Source: an uncultured Eubacterium sp. (GTDB taxonomy: Bacteria; Bacillota; Clostridia; Lachnospirales; Lachnospiraceae). From it: DNA of 40,063 nucleotides. A program made the translations under genes and the position numbers. The stretch is taken from the NCBI GenBank assembly GCA_910579075.1, contig CAJTSV010000014.1, positions 1-40,063 of the forward strand, read 5' to 3'. The notes under the pieces are model-generated. The model saw only the letters and a list, made by a program, of their open reading frames with translations. It did no database searches and was not told the DNA's origin. Every line of letters starts with the position of its first letter. Position 1 is the stretch's first letter. Positions 14,261 to 22,410 of the stretch are shown piece by piece.

Positions 14261-17200
14261 TTAAGAATTCCGTTTCTTTTTCATATAGCGGACAATGAGT
14301 ATTGCTTCAATCGCGATGATAATGAGTGCAATTACGACATCGATGGTAATGAACATCTTGTTCATATTGGTCATGCCGCCGGCCGGGTCGCCGTCTGCAT
14401 AATATCCGCTGTTTCCGATGGTGTAAAGGATGTTTTTGCATGCCTGGCGCATGGCAGATACTGCGGTTGCGCTCTGGTCGCTCAGAACATTGGATTCTGC
14501 GCTGCCAAATCCAAGCATCAGGTCGTTGCCGTTACGGATGCAGTGGTCGGTAATCATATAGCCGTAAGAGCCGTCGTAGTCCGTTTCTACGAGTCCGACA
14601 AATCCCCATTCGTCACGCAGGACAGAATTTAACAGGTGCGGGTTTGCACAGCTTGGCTCGGTTCCAATCCAGTTGAAAGACGACATAACTGCACGCGAGG
14701 TTCCTTCAAATTTCTTGGTGGCGATTTCAAACGGCTTTAAGTAAATCTCACGGATAGCCTGTTCGGAAGCAAAGGTCAGCAGTATGGAAGTACGGTTGAT
14801 TTCCTGGTCATTTAATGCAAAATGCTTCATGTAAGCATAAACGCCTTTTTCTGCCGCACCGTTCATCTGGTTTGCTGCCATGTAGCCGCCCAGTACGCCG
14901 TCTTCGGAGTAATACTCGAAGTTGCGCCCGGAAAATGCGCTGCGGTGCGTGTTCATAGCCGGGCCATACCAGCCATAGTTATTTGCTTCTTTGTATTCCT
15001 GTCCCATGGACTGGCCGATTTCGTAAGCAAGCTCTTTGTTCCAGGTCTGTGCCATCAGTGTTTCCGATGGATAAGCAGTGCCGTATGCTCCGGTAATCAT
15101 GTTGCTCAGTCCGGCAGGGCCGTCACAGTCAGAGGTAGCAATTTTTCCTACGGAATCAATAGCTACGGTCTGCCAGCCGCCGATGTTAATCATCAGGGCC
15201 ATATCGTCAAAGCTCAACTGGTCAAGCAGCTGGTCCCATTTCGGGTCATCATAGGCTGCGCCTGTTAAGTCATGGAGCACAAGGCCGTTGTCTGCGCCGG
15301 TTGTCGGCATGGTATCAGAATCATTGTTGTATCTGGTGCCGTCATAGGTTCCGAATGCATTTTCTTCTACGCGGGCACGAACCTCACTGGACATTTCGTA
15401 CTGGCCGGATGCAGGCGCTGCGCATGCTTCTTCGTAGTTTTTGAAAGAATCTGCACGGGAGAGCTGTACAAAATCCCCGCGTGAATAATCCTGAAACTGG
15501 TTGACTGCTGCCACGGCGTCGCTTTCGCGCTTGTTCTGGCTGTAATCAATATCACTGTCTACCGTAAACGATGATTCTGCCGCAACGGTATGGGAATCGG
15601 AGCGTACCGAAATGGTGTACTCGCCAGCTTCCAGGATATAGCCGCCACCAGATACCTTGATGCCTTCGGAATCATAGGATGCCATATCTTCTTTTGCGAT
15701 ATCAAACGAAATTGTTTCGGATGCACCAGGGTCTAAAGTCTGGGTTTTTCCAAAATCAATCAGGTTGACGGAAGCTTTTTCAATGCCACCGTTATTATAA
15801 GGCGGTGTGAAATAGATTTCAACTACTTCCTTGCCTGCTGTATCACCAGTATTTGTCACTTTGACATCAAATGATACGGAATTTCCGTTATCTTTAAAAT
15901 TTTCCAGTGTTTTATCGAAGGTCGTATAGCTTAATCCATAGCCAAACGGGTACATGACATGCTCATCATAATCAATCAGCCCTTCTTCGGCTGCGGTTTC
16001 GTAGAATTTGTAGCCGACATAAATGCCTTCGTTATAGTTTACAAAAGAAACGTTGCCGACTGCAGAAGGGTCTGCTGCTGCAATCTGGTCATTTAAATCC
16101 TTGATATTGGAATAAGAATGGTTGCCAATATTGTGGATGGATGGTGTGTTCATAAGGTCGCGCACATATGTATCAACCGTTCTTCCGGATGGATTGACAG
16201 CGCCGCTGATGATTTCGCCAAGTGCAGCAAATCCGGTACTGCCGGTAGCAGGTGCAAGAATCACAGCGCCAATCTGGCTGTAATCATTGACCCAGCTTAA
16301 TTCCATTGCATTATTTGCATTGATGACTACAACAACCTTGTCAAATTCGGAGCAGACTTTTTCGACCAGGTCTTCTTCTGTCCGGGAAAGCTCCAGGTAA
16401 GATTCGCCTTCTTCGAAATCGTCATAGGAGCCGTTGTTGGTATAAGAGCCGTTCATGTAAGCAAAGTTTTCCGGAAGGCTTGCAACTTCGGATGCAAGGT
16501 TATAGGTGCCTTTGATAACAGCATTCATATCGGTTGGCAGGTCAGCGTTTTCACCGCCGGAGCGTCCGATTACGATGACTGCTGTATCAGAAAACGATTT
16601 TGCATCACTCATTACGGTGTCGGTATAAGCGTCTGCGGTTGGTTCCGGCAGTGTCCAGTCCTGCTCATACATGCTCATAGCCGGACGTTCTGCGCGGTAT
16701 TCGGTATACATATCGGTCAGCGACTGGTTCGTCTCATATCCGGCATCTTTGAAAGACTGAAGAATGCCGACAGCGGATGAAGAATCGGAAGAACCAGAGC
16801 CTACGCCGCCGAATATCGGGCTGATGGAGCCCCATCCAAAGACGTTCAGCTTTTTGGTCTCTGCTGCCAGCGGGAGCAGGCCTTCATTTTTTACGAGAAC
16901 AAGGCCTTCCTCGCCAATCTTTTTTACCGTTTCCTTGCTCTGTGCAACGGTGTCGGCTGTCAGGTCTGCCTTGGATGCATTTAAGAATCCAGAGACATTG
17001 CTGTACATCGGGCCGTAGCAGATGACGTTTGCGAGCACGGTAACAATTGCGACAAATGCAAGCACTGCCTGCCAGCGCACGATGTGTTTGAGTCCTTTCG
17101 GGACCTTTACCGCGAGTATCAGCACGGCAATCATGACAATCAGTGCAGCCAGGATGCCATATACATAGCCGCTCAGCTGCGTAAGGTACATTTGGAAATC

Positions 17201-17269
17201 TGCTTCACTGACGCCGAAGCCAGCAAAGAGAGGTCCCAGGATGCTGCCTAAAAATTGAATCATTTTCAA
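14261..17269 (-). CDS. Membrane-anchored GH3 enzyme with permuted domain order
   Basis: A 1002-residue enzyme. Two N-terminal helices (about 35-55 and 67-88, separated by the basic KVPKGLKHIVRW) and a C-terminal helix (about 970-993) followed by RYMKKKRNS place the catalytic part outside the cell, tethered at both ends. The GH3 alpha/beta domain comes first (GLVLVKNEGLLPLAAETKKL near 120), then an FnIII-like domain (YVGYKFYETAA, PFGYGLSYTTF), and only then the TIM barrel (TSDCDGPAG, FSGRNFEYYSEDG, YMKHFALNDQE). The nucleophile Asp897 lies in VETDYDGS. This reversed order is known for some Ruminococcus and Butyrivibrio beta-glucosidases. First gene of the operon with a good AGGAGG. The likely substrate is an extracellular beta-glucoside or a cell-wall glycan side chain; specificity cannot be read. 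Confidence 0.92.
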   Translation of the reverse strand: MKMIQFLGSILGPLFAGFGVSEADFQMYLTQLSGYVYGILAALIVMIAVLILAVKVPKGLKHIVRWQAVLAFVAIVTVLANVICYGPMYSNVSGFLNASKADLTADTVAQSKETVKKIGEEGLVLVKNEGLLPLAAETKKLNVFGWGSISPIFGGVGSGSSDSSSAVGILQSFKDAGYETNQSLTDMYTEYRAERPAMSMYEQDWTLPEPTADAYTDTVMSDAKSFSDTAVIVIGRSGGENADLPTDMNAVIKGTYNLASEVASLPENFAYMNGSYTNNGSYDDFEEGESYLELSRTEEDLVEKVCSEFDKVVVVINANNAMELSWVNDYSQIGAVILAPATGSTGFAALGEIISGAVNPSGRTVDTYVRDLMNTPSIHNIGNHSYSNIKDLNDQIAAADPSAVGNVSFVNYNEGIYVGYKFYETAAEEGLIDYDEHVMYPFGYGLSYTTFDKTLENFKDNGNSVSFDVKVTNTGDTAGKEVVEIYFTPPYNNGGIEKASVNLIDFGKTQTLDPGASETISFDIAKEDMASYDSEGIKVSGGGYILEAGEYTISVRSDSHTVAAESSFTVDSDIDYSQNKRESDAVAAVNQFQDYSRGDFVQLSRADSFKNYEEACAAPASGQYEMSSEVRARVEENAFGTYDGTRYNNDSDTMPTTGADNGLVLHDLTGAAYDDPKWDQLLDQLSFDDMALMINIGGWQTVAIDSVGKIATSDCDGPAGLSNMITGAYGTAYPSETLMAQTWNKELAYEIGQSMGQEYKEANNYGWYGPAMNTHRSAFSGRNFEYYSEDGVLGGYMAANQMNGAAEKGVYAYMKHFALNDQEINRTSILLTFASEQAIREIYLKPFEIATKKFEGTSRAVMSSFNWIGTEPSCANPHLLNSVLRDEWGFVGLVETDYDGSYGYMITDHCIRNGNDLMLGFGSAESNVLSDQSATAVSAMRQACKNILYTIGNSGYYADGDPAGGMTNMNKMFITIDVVIALIIIAIEAILIVRYMKKKRNS

Positions 17270-17311
17270 AATCCTCCTTTATCCTTCCTTTTGGGCATGC
17301 CCGTTGAAAAT

Positions 17312-17317
17312 ATTATA
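17312..17317 (-). promoter_or_regulatory. -10 box of the GH3 operon promoter
   Basis: Minus-strand TATAAT about 45 bp before the GH3 start. The position 17 bp upstream reads AGCACA, a poor -35, so the promoter probably needs an activator; the repeats upstream are candidate sites. Confidence 0.55.
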
Positions 17318-17319
17318 AT

Positions 17320-17418
17320 AGGAAACGCATCGTTGTGCTGTTTTTTGCATAAATTGCAGGAAACGTGCACAAATTGTATTGGAATTGTATATTTTTCATA
17401 AAAATCCGGCATACAATT
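17320..17418. promoter_or_regulatory. Repeated sites in the GH3/LytTR divergent region
   Basis: The gap 17270-17616 holds AATTGTAT twice in direct repeat (17372-17379 and 17383-17390, an 11-bp helical-turn period), its inverse ATACAATT at 17411-17418, and AGGAAACG twice (17320-17327 and 17358-17365). LytTR regulators bind pairs of short direct repeats upstream of weak promoters, so these are candidate sites for the adjacent response regulator. The half-sites do not match the AgrA consensus exactly. Confidence 0.45.
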
Positions 17419-17534
17419 TGTTAGGATTGCTATATTTCAAAATTCATTTTCTGGAATGCATTGTGATTTGAGATAGGAAATGTATGCGTATTGCGCAAGC
17501 ATGTGCCTGAATTGTGCAGCCGCCCACAACTGCA

Positions 17535-17563
17535 TTGACATTTTTAAGAGACTGCATTATATT
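17535..17563 (+). promoter_or_regulatory. Sigma-A promoter of the LytTR system
   Basis: TTGACA (17535-17540), 17-bp spacer, TATATT (17558-17563), 54 bp before the response-regulator start. Confidence 0.8.
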
Positions 17564-17616
17564 TAATGGGAAACAGAAGGCGTGCAGGAATGGGGGGATT
17601 TTATGGAGGATTTCTT

Positions 17617-18327
17617 ATGGTAAGGATTGCCATTGTGGAAGACGACGAGCTGTATATCAGCCAGCTGCAGCAGTATCTGACCGATTATCAGAAGCAGTCG
17701 GGCGAAGATTTTGATATAAAGGTTTACCGGGACGGGGATGCGGTAACGGCCGATTATAAAGCGCAGCACGACATTATCCTGATGGATATCCAGATGCGGT
17801 TTGTCGACGGAATGACAGCTGCCGAGGAAATCCGCAGGATGGATTCGGAAGTGATTATTATTTTTATTACGAATATGCCGCAGTATGCAATCCGCGGTTA
17901 TGAGGTCGGCGCGCTGGATTATATTTTAAAGCCGGTGGCTTATTTTGCATTTACGCAGAAGCTGGGGCGGGCAGTTGCAAGGCTGAAAAAGAAGACGCAG
18001 ACCCCTGTAGTCATCCAGATTAAAGGAGGAGGGGTGCAGAGGCTGGATGTTTCCGATGTATATTATGTGGAAAGCCAGGCGCACAATCTGGTATACCATA
18101 CAAAAGAGGGCGTGTTTGTGTCCAGCGGGACGATGAAGCAGGCAGAGGAATCCCTGCGCGGCATGAATTTTTCAAGAGGCAACAAGGGGTATCTGATTAA
18201 TCTTGCGCATGTAGAGGGAGTACGGGAGAAATGCGCGCTTGTAAAAGGGGAAAGGCTGCTGATCAGCCGCCCGAGAATGAATGCGTTTATGCAGGAGCTG
18301 ACAAAATACTGGAGCGAAGCAGAATAG
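17617..18327 (+). CDS. LytTR-family response regulator (AgrA-like)
   Basis: A 236-residue regulator. The receiver domain spans 1-120 with acidic pocket E8-D9-D10, phospho-accepting Asp57 in IILMDIQM, and the Lys of DYILKPVAYF. The LytTR DNA-binding domain spans about 135-236 (VYYVESQAHNLVYHT, MNFSRGNKGYLINLAHVEGV). It binds direct-repeat sites and usually activates. ATG 17617 has GGAGG seven bases upstream; the 17 earlier codons are not needed. It is transcribed divergently from the GH3 operon and followed 21 bp later by its kinase. Confidence 0.93.
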   Translation: MVRIAIVEDDELYISQLQQYLTDYQKQSGEDFDIKVYRDGDAVTADYKAQHDIILMDIQMRFVDGMTAAEEIRRMDSEVIIIFITNMPQYAIRGYEVGALDYILKPVAYFAFTQKLGRAVARLKKKTQTPVVIQIKGGGVQRLDVSDVYYVESQAHNLVYHTKEGVFVSSGTMKQAEESLRGMNFSRGNKGYLINLAHVEGVREKCALVKGERLLISRPRMNAFMQELTKYWSEAE

Positions 18328-18348
18328 AAATGGAAAGGAGTGAAGGGA

Positions 18349-19668
18349 ATGGCCGGATGGGACATTGGGCAGACACTGCCGGATATACCAAGGGTTTATA
18401 CAGCCCTGGCAGAGTGGATTGCCTGTATTGTCTGTATTCTGGAATTAAAGCCGCGGGCCGGCAGGGGCAGGACCTGTGCCGTTCTGGCGCTGTCACTGCC
18501 GGTGCATGCACTTTTTATGGTACTTACAAAGGGAAAGAGCGGGTTTTTGTGGTTTCTGTTTATGGCAGTTGCGGTGCTGTTTATGTATCTGCTGATTTAT
18601 GTGTGTTCGGATATTACGGCCCTGGATGCAGCGTATTCCTGCATCCGGGCTTTTGTCATGGCAGAATTTGCGGCATCCCTGGAATGGCAGATTCACTGCT
18701 ACTGTTATTATGATATCGGATTTGACAGAGCATGGCTGGCAGCCGTGATTCTGGCTGTCATTTACGGCATTGTTTACGCCGTGCTGCTGCGCCTTGGCAG
18801 AAACAGAGAGGCCAGGGGGCATGAAATGGATATTACAAAACGGGAAGTCCTATTGGCAGCTGTTATCGGCATATCTGTATTTTTGTGCAGCAACCTGGGG
18901 TTTGTCTATTCCAATACGCCGTTTGGCGGGCGGTATGCAGCGGATATTTTTAATGTGCGCACGCTTGTCGACCTGGGCGGGCTGGCGGTTTTTTATGCAT
19001 ACCATATCCAGCGGCTGTATATGCGCTCGCAGCATGAGCTGGAGCATATGGAAATGATTCTGCACAGCCAGTATGCGCAGTACCAGCAGTCGCAGGAAAC
19101 GCTGGATCTGATTCACTATAAGTACCATGATTTAAAGCACCATATTCTTGCGCTGCGCGCGGAAGAAGACGCGCAGAAGCGCGGCGAATATTTAGACCGC
19201 ATGGAAGAAGAAATCAAAAGCTATGAGACGCAGCAGCATACGGGCAATTCGGTGCTGGACACGCTGCTGACGAGCAAAAGCATCTGCTGCATGAAAAACG
19301 GCATTTCACTTACGATAGTCGCAGACGGGGCGCTGCTGGATTTTATGGATGTCATGGATATCTGCTCGATTTTCGGCAACGCGCTGGATAATGCTATTGA
19401 ATATGAAATGAAGCTGGCAGACCGGGAAAAGCGCATGATACATGTGTCCGTCTTTTCGCAGAAGAATTTTCTGATTATCCGGGTGGAAAATTACTGCGAA
19501 GGGGTGCTGGAATTTAAAAAGGAGCTTCCGGTGACGACGAAGGCAGACCGGGAACAGCATGGGTACGGGCTTAAAAGCGTCCGGCATACTGTGCGCAAAT
19601 ATGGCGGGGAGGTGGATATCAGCTTAAAGGACAGCTGGTTTGGGCTGAAAATACTGATTCCGATTTGA
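18349..19668 (+). CDS. GHKL-domain sensor kinase (AgrC-like)
   Basis: A 439-residue kinase with about six membrane helices in residues 10-220 and a cytosolic coiled region. The phosphoacceptor is in KYHDLKHHILALRAEE. The GHKL ATPase has an N-box DICSIFGNALDNAIEYEM and a glycine motif GYGLKSVRHTVRKYGG. AgrC-type kinases often sense secreted peptides; no agrD-like peptide gene or agrB processing protease is visible nearby, so the signal is unknown. ATG 18349 has AAAGGAG eight bases upstream; GTG 18340 is less likely. It forms a system with the preceding regulator. Confidence 0.92.
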   Translation: MAGWDIGQTLPDIPRVYTALAEWIACIVCILELKPRAGRGRTCAVLALSLPVHALFMVLTKGKSGFLWFLFMAVAVLFMYLLIYVCSDITALDAAYSCIRAFVMAEFAASLEWQIHCYCYYDIGFDRAWLAAVILAVIYGIVYAVLLRLGRNREARGHEMDITKREVLLAAVIGISVFLCSNLGFVYSNTPFGGRYAADIFNVRTLVDLGGLAVFYAYHIQRLYMRSQHELEHMEMILHSQYAQYQQSQETLDLIHYKYHDLKHHILALRAEEDAQKRGEYLDRMEEEIKSYETQQHTGNSVLDTLLTSKSICCMKNGISLTIVADGALLDFMDVMDICSIFGNALDNAIEYEMKLADREKRMIHVSVFSQKNFLIIRVENYCEGVLEFKKELPVTTKADREQHGYGLKSVRHTVRKYGGEVDISLKDSWFGLKILIPI

Positions 19669-19724
19669 CAAAGGTAAGGAATTTCCAGATTATGCCGATA
19701 TAAATAAAAGATAACAAACATAAA

Positions 19725-19786
19725 CGGTAAAAGGATTTACCGGCAGAACCCATAAGGCAGTTCCGTGTGCTGTAAAAATATGGGTT
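19725..19786 (+). promoter_or_regulatory. Two-hairpin leader of the coiled-coil gene
   Basis: CGGTAAA-AGGA-TTTACCG (19725-19742) is a perfect 7-bp hairpin. It is followed by AACCCATA (19747-19754) pairing with TATGGGTT (19779-19786) around GGCAG...CTG. It ends about 30 bp before the next start codon. It does not match a riboswitch class I can name. Confidence 0.4.
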
Positions 19787-19818
19787 TTGTACAGAAGCTG
19801 GTCAGGGAGGATAATGTT

Positions 19819-20685
19819 ATGGGCATGCTGGCAGGAAGTATAAGCACAGACAGGAACAGAGAAGTGATACAGATAAAAAACCGGGACGGGTCTGTTGCCG
19901 GAACGATAAGCCGTTCCAAGCCTTCTCAGGCAAAAAAGAAAAAGAAGCTTCCATATAATTTTAAAGCGGTTTCCGCACAGATCCTGCTTTCCAAAACATC
20001 CGGTGCGGCAAACAAGGCCGTTACGAAGGCGCGCAGCATGATTGCGACGCTGCTGCGCAAGGTAAAGGGCGGGGAATATGACGACCAGGAGCTGGAACTG
20101 GCGATTACCCATGCGAAGAAAATGGAGCGCGTAGCAAAAAAACGCGCCAGGCATTTGAAGCAGGAAGAAGAAATCGAAAAGCAGGGGTCTTCGGATGAAC
20201 TGGAACAGGAAGACCTGATGGAAAAGGTGGAAGAACAGGACGCAGAAGAACAGGAAGCGGTAATCAGTGAAGAAGAACTGCAAAGGCTGATGGAAGAATA
20301 TGAGCAGCTGATGCGGGAAACCATGCAGGAGCTGGCGCAGGAGACGAGCCTGGAAGAACTGGCAGACGAATTTGCGGGCGCTGTATATGATATGTCGCCG
20401 GAAGACCTGGAGCAGCTGAAAAAGAAACACCGCTCGGACGAGATGCGGGAAATTGCGGATGCGGACATGAAATATTTAAGGGCGATGTTCAACAAGCTGG
20501 AACGGGAGCGCCAGGCGCTTTCTTCGGGCAGCAGCTCCGGGAGCGGGAGCGTGCCTTCTTCGGGCAGCAGCGCGGGATATGAGCCGGCAGGCGTGTCTTT
20601 GGAGCTTTCCGGGCTGGATATGCCGGTGGAAACGGCACAGATGCCGGTGATGGCAGAGGGCATGAGCATTGACTGTTCGGTGTGA
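19819..20685 (+). CDS. Charged coiled-coil protein of unknown function
   Basis: A 288-residue protein starting MGMLAGSISTDRNREVIQIK; GGGAGG at 19805-19810 fixes the start. Residues 35-120 are basic (SQAKKKKKLPYNFKAVSAQI, NKAVTKARSMIATLLRKVKG). Residues 115-240 are a Glu/Gln/Lys-rich predicted coiled coil (EEEIEKQGSSDELEQEDLME). A Ser/Gly stretch (SSGSSSGSGSVPSSGSS) and a short hydrophobic end follow. There is no signal peptide, membrane helix or catalytic motif. I do not recognise it as a named family, though its compact N-terminal part looks conserved rather than random. It stands alone behind a structured leader. Confidence 0.75.
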   Translation: MGMLAGSISTDRNREVIQIKNRDGSVAGTISRSKPSQAKKKKKLPYNFKAVSAQILLSKTSGAANKAVTKARSMIATLLRKVKGGEYDDQELELAITHAKKMERVAKKRARHLKQEEEIEKQGSSDELEQEDLMEKVEEQDAEEQEAVISEEELQRLMEEYEQLMRETMQELAQETSLEELADEFAGAVYDMSPEDLEQLKKKHRSDEMREIADADMKYLRAMFNKLERERQALSSGSSSGSGSVPSSGSSAGYEPAGVSLELSGLDMPVETAQMPVMAEGMSIDCSV

Positions 20686-20825
20686 CGGCAGAAAATTTAT
20701 GCTTTACAAACGGGCGTTTTTCTGATAAAGTAGCAGAGGACTGATAACAGAATATGGAAGGATGTGCTTTGCATATCTGCATAAAACCCGGATGGGTGTG
20801 GATTTTTCAGATTCGTCTTTTTTCG

Positions 20826-20908
20826 CCACACAGCAGCTTTTGGCATGGATGCTTTACTGAGGTATCAGTAATGGATTCCTGCCGGGAAGCCTGCTGTGTG
20901 GTTTTTTT
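20826..20908 (+). promoter_or_regulatory. Attenuator-like terminator before the MATE gene
   Basis: CCACACAGCAG (20826-20836) is perfectly complementary to CTGCTGTGTGG (20891-20901), followed by TTTTTTT. The 54-nt interior contains another perfect hairpin, TTACTGA-GGTA-TCAGTAA (20854-20871). It sits 50 bp before the MATE start and far from the preceding gene, as expected for conditional termination. The 273-bp gap 20686-20958 holds no gene. No known riboswitch consensus was recognised. Confidence 0.6.
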
Positions 20909-20958
20909 GTTATCTGTTTGCATTTGTTTTTAAATTTTCAGAAAGGACGTGGAATCGT

Positions 20959-22296
20959 ATGGAACAGTCATTTATGAAAGAACAAAAAGTACTGCCGCTT
21001 GTGCTGTCCATGTCGCTGCCGATGGTTATTTCCATGGCGGTGAATTCTCTTTACAATATTGTGGACAGCTATTTTGTGGCAAAATACAGTGAGGATGCGA
21101 TGACCGCGCTGGCGCTGGTATTTCCGGTGCAGAATTTTATCAATGCGGTGGTCATTGGATTTGGGATAGGCATGAATGCAATGGCAGCTTTTTATCTGGG
21201 CGCGGGTGCGCAGGAAAAGGCCTGCCGGACGGCCACGCAGGGGACGCTGTTTAATTTCCTGCATGGAATTGTGCTGGCGGCTGCCTGCATTGCGGGAATG
21301 CCGCTGTTTTTAAGGATGTTTGCGCCGGGGGAAGCGGTTACGGAAATGGCGCTGGCGTATTCGCGGCGGGCATTTCTGTTTGCTCCTGCCATTGCGCTGG
21401 GCCTGGCTTTTGAAAAGCTTTTCCAGGCCGTGGGCTGCATGAAGGTTTCTATGATATGCATGATGTGCGGATTTGTGGCAAATATTGTGCTTGACCCGCT
21501 GATGATTTTCGGAATCGGGATTTTTCCGGCAATGGGAGCGGCCGGGGCGGCATATGCAACCGGAATCGGACAGTGCATTTCGCTTGGGGCATACCTGGTC
21601 TTTTACAGGCTGCGGCCGATTCCGGTAAAAATCAGCCGGGAATATCTGGGGGCTGACAGGGAAGTATTGTCTAAGATTTACGGAGTCGGGATTCCGGCCG
21701 CGCTGAACATGGCGCTGCCTTCGGTTATGATTTCGGCCCTGAACGGGATTCTGGCCGGGTTTTCGGATAAATATGTGCTGGTGCTCGGCGTTTATTATAA
21801 ACTGCAGACGTTTATTTACCTGACCGCAAACGGCATTATCCAGGGCATCCGGCCACTGGTCGGATATAATTACGGAGCCGGGGAGCATGGACGGGTTGCA
21901 CAAATCAGCCGGACGGCGCTGCAGCTGTCAGCGGCTGTCATGGCTGTGGGCACGCTGCTGTCGTGGCTGCTGCCGGGACAGCTGATAGGGCTGTTTACAT
22001 CGGCGCAGGAGACCATTGCAATGGGCGTGCGTGCGCTGCATATTATCAGCCTTGGATTTATCATATCGGCGGTGTCGGTCACCTGCTCCGGCGTGCTCGA
22101 AGGGCTTGGAAAAGGAACACCGTCTTTGTATATTTCGCTGGCGCGGTATGTGGTTTTCATTATACCGGCAGCCTTTCTGTTCAGCCGCATGGCGGGAGCC
22201 GATGGCGTCTGGGCCGCGTTTTGCTTTACGGAGTTTGCGGCTGCCGCGTTTTCTTATTATATATTCCGGAAAAACCAGAACGGGGTGCCGGCCTGA
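20959..22296 (+). CDS. MATE-family multidrug/toxin exporter
   Basis: A 445-residue protein of twelve predicted membrane helices in two matching halves. It opens with SFMKEQKVLPLVLSMSLPMV, with the family motif MAVNSLYNIVDSYFVAKYSE near the first two helices, and YGVGIPAALNMALPSVMIS at the start of the second half. MATE proteins export cationic drugs or metabolites using a Na+ or H+ gradient. ATG 20959 lies after GAAAGGA; upstream codons fall inside the terminator stem. It is a single-gene unit behind an attenuator-like structure, which suggests induction by its substrate. Confidence 0.93.
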   Translation: MEQSFMKEQKVLPLVLSMSLPMVISMAVNSLYNIVDSYFVAKYSEDAMTALALVFPVQNFINAVVIGFGIGMNAMAAFYLGAGAQEKACRTATQGTLFNFLHGIVLAAACIAGMPLFLRMFAPGEAVTEMALAYSRRAFLFAPAIALGLAFEKLFQAVGCMKVSMICMMCGFVANIVLDPLMIFGIGIFPAMGAAGAAYATGIGQCISLGAYLVFYRLRPIPVKISREYLGADREVLSKIYGVGIPAALNMALPSVMISALNGILAGFSDKYVLVLGVYYKLQTFIYLTANGIIQGIRPLVGYNYGAGEHGRVAQISRTALQLSAAVMAVGTLLSWLLPGQLIGLFTSAQETIAMGVRALHIISLGFIISAVSVTCSGVLEGLGKGTPSLYISLARYVVFIIPAAFLFSRMAGADGVWAAFCFTEFAAAAFSYYIFRKNQNGVPA

Positions 22297-22410
22297 TAAA
22301 AGAGGTTTTTTGGATGCGGCAGCTCCTTTTATATTCTGCTCTTTAGAACATATGAAAAACATTTCCGAAATCTGTATTCACTGCTTTGTGGAAAGCATTT
22401 CAGGCATGAT

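Noticed and set aside
19681..19818. c-di-GMP or other known riboswitch before the coiled-coil gene
   Set aside because: The two hairpins do not carry the conserved bases of the GEMM classes or any other class I can recall; left as an unknown leader.
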